A DNA stretch of 64,000 nt from an uncultured Candidatus Melainabacteria bacterium (GTDB lineage: Bacteria > Cyanobacteriota > Vampirovibrionia > Gastranaerophilales > Gastranaerophilaceae). Below, piece after piece: positions 60,463-64,000 of the stretch (within the stretch, counting starts at the first letter, position 1; each line of letters begins with the position of its first letter). Position numbers and translations under genes: made by a program. The notes under the pieces were generated by a model. That model searched no databases. It was not told where the DNA came from and saw only the letters and a program-made list of their open reading frames with translations. The stretch is from positions 33,752-97,751 of the forward strand of contig CAKVCZ010000010.1 of NCBI GenBank assembly GCA_934726055.1. The letters run 5' to 3'.

Positions 60463-62811
60463 TTAGTGTATATCATACATTTTTGAATACTTGTGTTTTT
60501 CTTTGTCAAAAGAATATATTCTTTTATCATTTTTATCAGATATAATTTTTATGGAATTATTCAAATCCGTTCTTAATATTGGAGTTTTACGCAAGGTATT
60601 TAGGGTTAAAATATGCGGATGATTTTTGTCATTTTGAGCATTTGAAATCAATACATACTTTGGATTTAACCTGTTCAGCATTTCAGAATTAATAACATTT
60701 TTAGCACCATGATGACCAAGTTTCAGCACTGTTAAATTTTTTGGCAAATCATTTTTCAAATTTTCGTATGCAAGAATTCCGGCATCACCCATAAAAAGCA
60801 TTTCAAAATCATAACTCTTCAATTCAGTTATAATAGAATTCTCGTTATCATTTTTTGGAAATTTTGCAGTATATGTTTTTATCATTAAATTTGGCTCTGA
60901 ATAAATAATTTTCTTATTTTCTACTAATGTAAGAGGTTTAATTGTTTTATAAATTTCTTTAGATGTTTTAGAAGTATCTGTCAATGAATTCACATAAACA
61001 TTTTTGATATTCAGTTTTTTGTACAAATCAACCGCACCACCTGAATGATCATTGTCAAAGTGAGTTATTATAAGCCCTTCAATATTTTTAATTCCTTTAT
61101 CTTTTAAATATTTAAGTATAATTATTTCTGCCTGAGATTTTCCTCCACGATAACCTGATTTTGCAGTATCTATCATAAAATATTTATTTTGCGGAGTTTT
61201 TATCAAAAATGCATCTGCATTTTGAACAGCAAACGTAATTATTTCAAGTTTATTATTTGGAATATTAATTGCAGAAACTAATAAAACTAAAACCAATCCG
61301 GCAGCGGCATAAACAAGTTTTTTGCTAAAATATGTAAACATAAGCGTTATCAGAAGAATTATTATATAATAAATCAACAACTGCAAAATATTTGGATGAG
61401 TAGTTGTAATTAAAGAATTCGGCAAATTGGCAAAGAATGTTGAAACTTTTACCAAACCGGTTAAAAACGGATTTAGAACAGAATCAAAGATTTTACATAT
61501 TAATTGTGATATTGGAGAAAATAATGCGAAAATAGAGCTAATAAAACCTCCAAAAGAAATAAACGGCAAAAATATAACTGATGCAATATTTGCAAAAATA
61601 GAATATAAGCTAAAAGTATTGAAATAAAACATTTGTAATGGTGCAACCCAAATTTGAGCAATAATTGGAATTAAAACCGTATCTTTACAGAAAGCTATAA
61701 ATTTATTTTTATCTTTTGTAAGGATGTTAGAAGACACAAGCAAACCAAATGTTACTAAAAAAGAGAGTTGAAAACCTACATCGTTTATAAATGCAGGATT
61801 ATAAATAAGCATAATCATAGCGACAAGAGATAAAAGTGCAATTGAATGGGTATCTCTATCTATTAATTTTCCCGCTAAGATAAACAAAATCATAATTGTA
61901 GCTCTAATTACCGATGCACCTAATCCTGTCATAAGAGCATAAAATAAAATTACAAGCATGCCGGTAGAAACTGCTATTTTAAACGGACATCTTAGCAGTT
62001 TATTTAAGATAAAAAACCAAAATCCATAAATAAAGGCAACATTCATTCCACTAGCAGCGAGGATATGCAACAAACCTGAATTTATAAAAGTTGTTTTTAT
62101 ATAATCAGGCGGAGCAACAGCATCATCTCCAAAAACTATTCCACCCAATATTTCGAGATTAGGACTTTTTAGGTAAATTTTATGTGTATCAATAATGCGA
62201 TTTCTCGTATCATTTAATATTTGCATAAACTTCCACTTAAAATCCAAATCACTATTTATGTACTCAACATCGGAGTTTTCAGCATAAAAGACTGTGAAAG
62301 TTCCAAAATTCTTTAAATATTTTCCATAATCAAATTGCGATGGATTAACCGCTTCAAACGGAGATCTTAATTTTCCTTTAATTTTGTAATAATTACCTAT
62401 TTTTAAATTTGAAAAATCTTCATTTTTTGAAGACACAGTTACAAGAGTTTTACCTTTATCCGTTTTAAAAAAGAATTTTGTTTTATCAGAAAAGTTACTG
62501 TTTGGAATACTTACAATTTGACCTTCAAGTACGCATTTTTTAGGTGCTGCTTGAAATAATTCGTCAGTATTTTTAATTTTTAAAATACTATTTACGAACC
62601 CAAAATAGAAAATAAACATCCAAAATAAAACAAGTTTTGGAGAAAAGTAATTTTTTGCGACACAAATAATTCCCAAAATTGAAACAAAAACACTTAAAAT
62701 CAATCCAATATTGGTAAAATATGCACTTACACCAAAAATATACAGAAGTGCTGTTATTAACATTAATAAATTTTTATTTTGAGCGGTGTAATTAAGAATT
62801 TGTCTTAACAT
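60463..62811 (-). CDS. comEC: DNA internalisation-related competence protein ComEC/Rec2
   Basis: 782 residues. Order is typical: N-terminal hydrophobic segments, an OB-like domain (about 80-150), the multi-spanning Competence domain (about 220-490, with GLLHILAASGMNVAFIYG) and a C-terminal metallo-beta-lactamase-like domain (IITHFDNDHSGGAVDLYKK, about 585-603, then LKLGHHGAKNVIN). It forms the channel for incoming single-stranded DNA. The ATG at 62811 is preferred over a TTG three codons earlier. Its start overlaps the HTH regulator by about 20 bases, so they are coupled. ComEA and pilus components are not adjacent. Confidence 0.9.
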   Translation of the reverse strand: MLRQILNYTAQNKNLLMLITALLYIFGVSAYFTNIGLILSVFVSILGIICVAKNYFSPKLVLFWMFIFYFGFVNSILKIKNTDELFQAAPKKCVLEGQIVSIPNSNFSDKTKFFFKTDKGKTLVTVSSKNEDFSNLKIGNYYKIKGKLRSPFEAVNPSQFDYGKYLKNFGTFTVFYAENSDVEYINSDLDFKWKFMQILNDTRNRIIDTHKIYLKSPNLEILGGIVFGDDAVAPPDYIKTTFINSGLLHILAASGMNVAFIYGFWFFILNKLLRCPFKIAVSTGMLVILFYALMTGLGASVIRATIMILFILAGKLIDRDTHSIALLSLVAMIMLIYNPAFINDVGFQLSFLVTFGLLVSSNILTKDKNKFIAFCKDTVLIPIIAQIWVAPLQMFYFNTFSLYSIFANIASVIFLPFISFGGFISSIFALFSPISQLICKIFDSVLNPFLTGLVKVSTFFANLPNSLITTTHPNILQLLIYYIIILLITLMFTYFSKKLVYAAAGLVLVLLVSAINIPNNKLEIITFAVQNADAFLIKTPQNKYFMIDTAKSGYRGGKSQAEIIILKYLKDKGIKNIEGLIITHFDNDHSGGAVDLYKKLNIKNVYVNSLTDTSKTSKEIYKTIKPLTLVENKKIIYSEPNLMIKTYTAKFPKNDNENSIITELKSYDFEMLFMGDAGILAYENLKNDLPKNLTVLKLGHHGAKNVINSEMLNRLNPKYVLISNAQNDKNHPHILTLNTLRKTPILRTDLNNSIKIISDKNDKRIYSFDKEKHKYSKMYDIH

Positions 62812-63025
62812 AATCTTCAAAATCTTTTAAAAATTCAGATACCGATTGATTGTAAAATTTTGCTATTTTTATTAATGCTTCTAGTGATAACTTGCGTTTT
62901 CCTGATTCATATCTTGATAAAGATGCAGGTTCAATTTCAGCATCAAAACAAAATTTATTCAATGAATATCCTGATTTTACTCTTTTTTCCTTTGTATATA
63001 AAGATAATTCTTTTATGTAATCCAT
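62792..63025 (-). CDS. XRE-family helix-turn-helix regulator
   Basis: 77 residues with a Cro/CI-type HTH: LYTKEKRVKSGYSLNKFCFD, then EPASLSRYESGKRKLSLEAL (recognition helix region) and IKIAKFYNQSVSEFLKDFED. It probably represses a nearby promoter. The ATG at 63023-63025 was chosen; a GTG 17 codons upstream lacks a ribosome-binding site. The gene overlaps the start of comEC, so it may control comEC expression and thus competence. Confidence 0.85.
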   Translation of the reverse strand: MDYIKELSLYTKEKRVKSGYSLNKFCFDAEIEPASLSRYESGKRKLSLEALIKIAKFYNQSVSEFLKDFEDYVKTNS

Positions 63026-63112
63026 AAAGAAATTATCCGTTGTTTTTTGGTAATGTTCATTGACTAATGGTAACACACATAAGATTAATATTTAATTTTG
63101 ATTATCTATATG

Positions 63113-64000
<888 letters not shown>

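Overview
The window is a strongly AT-rich bacterial chromosome segment, densely packed with genes and without tRNA, rRNA, phage or transposase genes. Gene content points to a Gram-negative-type, probably strictly anaerobic gut or environmental bacterium, most likely of the non-photosynthetic cyanobacterial sister group (Melainabacteria/Vampirovibrionia, order Gastranaerophilales). This placement is an inference. It rests on the repeated pseudopilins with an A|FT(L/M)(A/S)E processing motif, a possible Tic20-like membrane protein, NifU/NifS-type Fe-S assembly, the H-cluster maturase HydG, FixCX, heptosyltransferase-like GT9 enzymes, a GatD amidotransferase and CdaA (c-di-AMP) occurring together. 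A 16S or marker-gene search would be needed to confirm it.

Layout. 1-6.1 kb: truncated metallophosphatase, pseudopilin, transketolase C-half with ftsE-ftsX, a receiver/degenerate-GGDEF protein and a second pseudopilin. 6.2-11.6 kb: DHH phosphoesterase, gatA, a coiled-coil protein and nifU-nifS. 11.7-17.8 kb: gatD, a flippase-like membrane protein, pseudopilin, CgeB-like glycosyltransferase, fixC-fixX and a small two-repeat protein. 17.2-25.4 kb (mostly minus strand): secreted protein, plsY, an anchored protein, a dehydratase activase, leuS, acpS and an unusual glucan phosphorylase. 25.6-31.4 kb: GT9, ugd, a split chromate transporter, hexapeptide acyltransferase, nitrilase and TPR protein. 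31.5-38.5 kb: hydG, serA and the tightly coupled lysA-cdaA-yitT operon. 38.6-42.9 kb: rpiB-rsfS, then TPR, Tic20-like protein, metY and isochorismatase. 43-48.3 kb: valS with a polysaccharide flippase, and a TPR-glycosyltransferase. 48.5-53.3 kb: a calpain-like protease, der, mazG and a small heat-shock protein. 53.5-64 kb: two close pseudopilin paralogues flanking a repeat-rich gap, a fliW-csrA operon, secreted repeat proteins, a phosphodiester glycosidase, an HTH regulator and comEC. The last 44 bases are a homopolymeric G run.

How it fits together. Several genes serve the envelope: plsY, gatD, GT9, ugd, flippases, acyltransferase and phosphodiester glycosidase. A type II secretion/type IV pilus-like surface apparatus is implied by five pseudopilins, and comEC adds DNA uptake. 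Redox genes (nifUS, hydG, fixCX, activase) fit anaerobic, ferredoxin-based metabolism, but each lacks its usual partner genes here. Regulation includes c-di-AMP (CdaA), CsrA-FliW and a degenerate receiver-GGDEF protein.

The items most worth follow-up are the calpain-like protease with duplicated linker repeats, the phosphorylase lacking its PLP lysine, the paired MITE-like inverted-repeat elements near 54.5-55.1 kb, a set of apparently leaderless genes, and a possibly structured 5' leader before the phosphodiester glycosidase.
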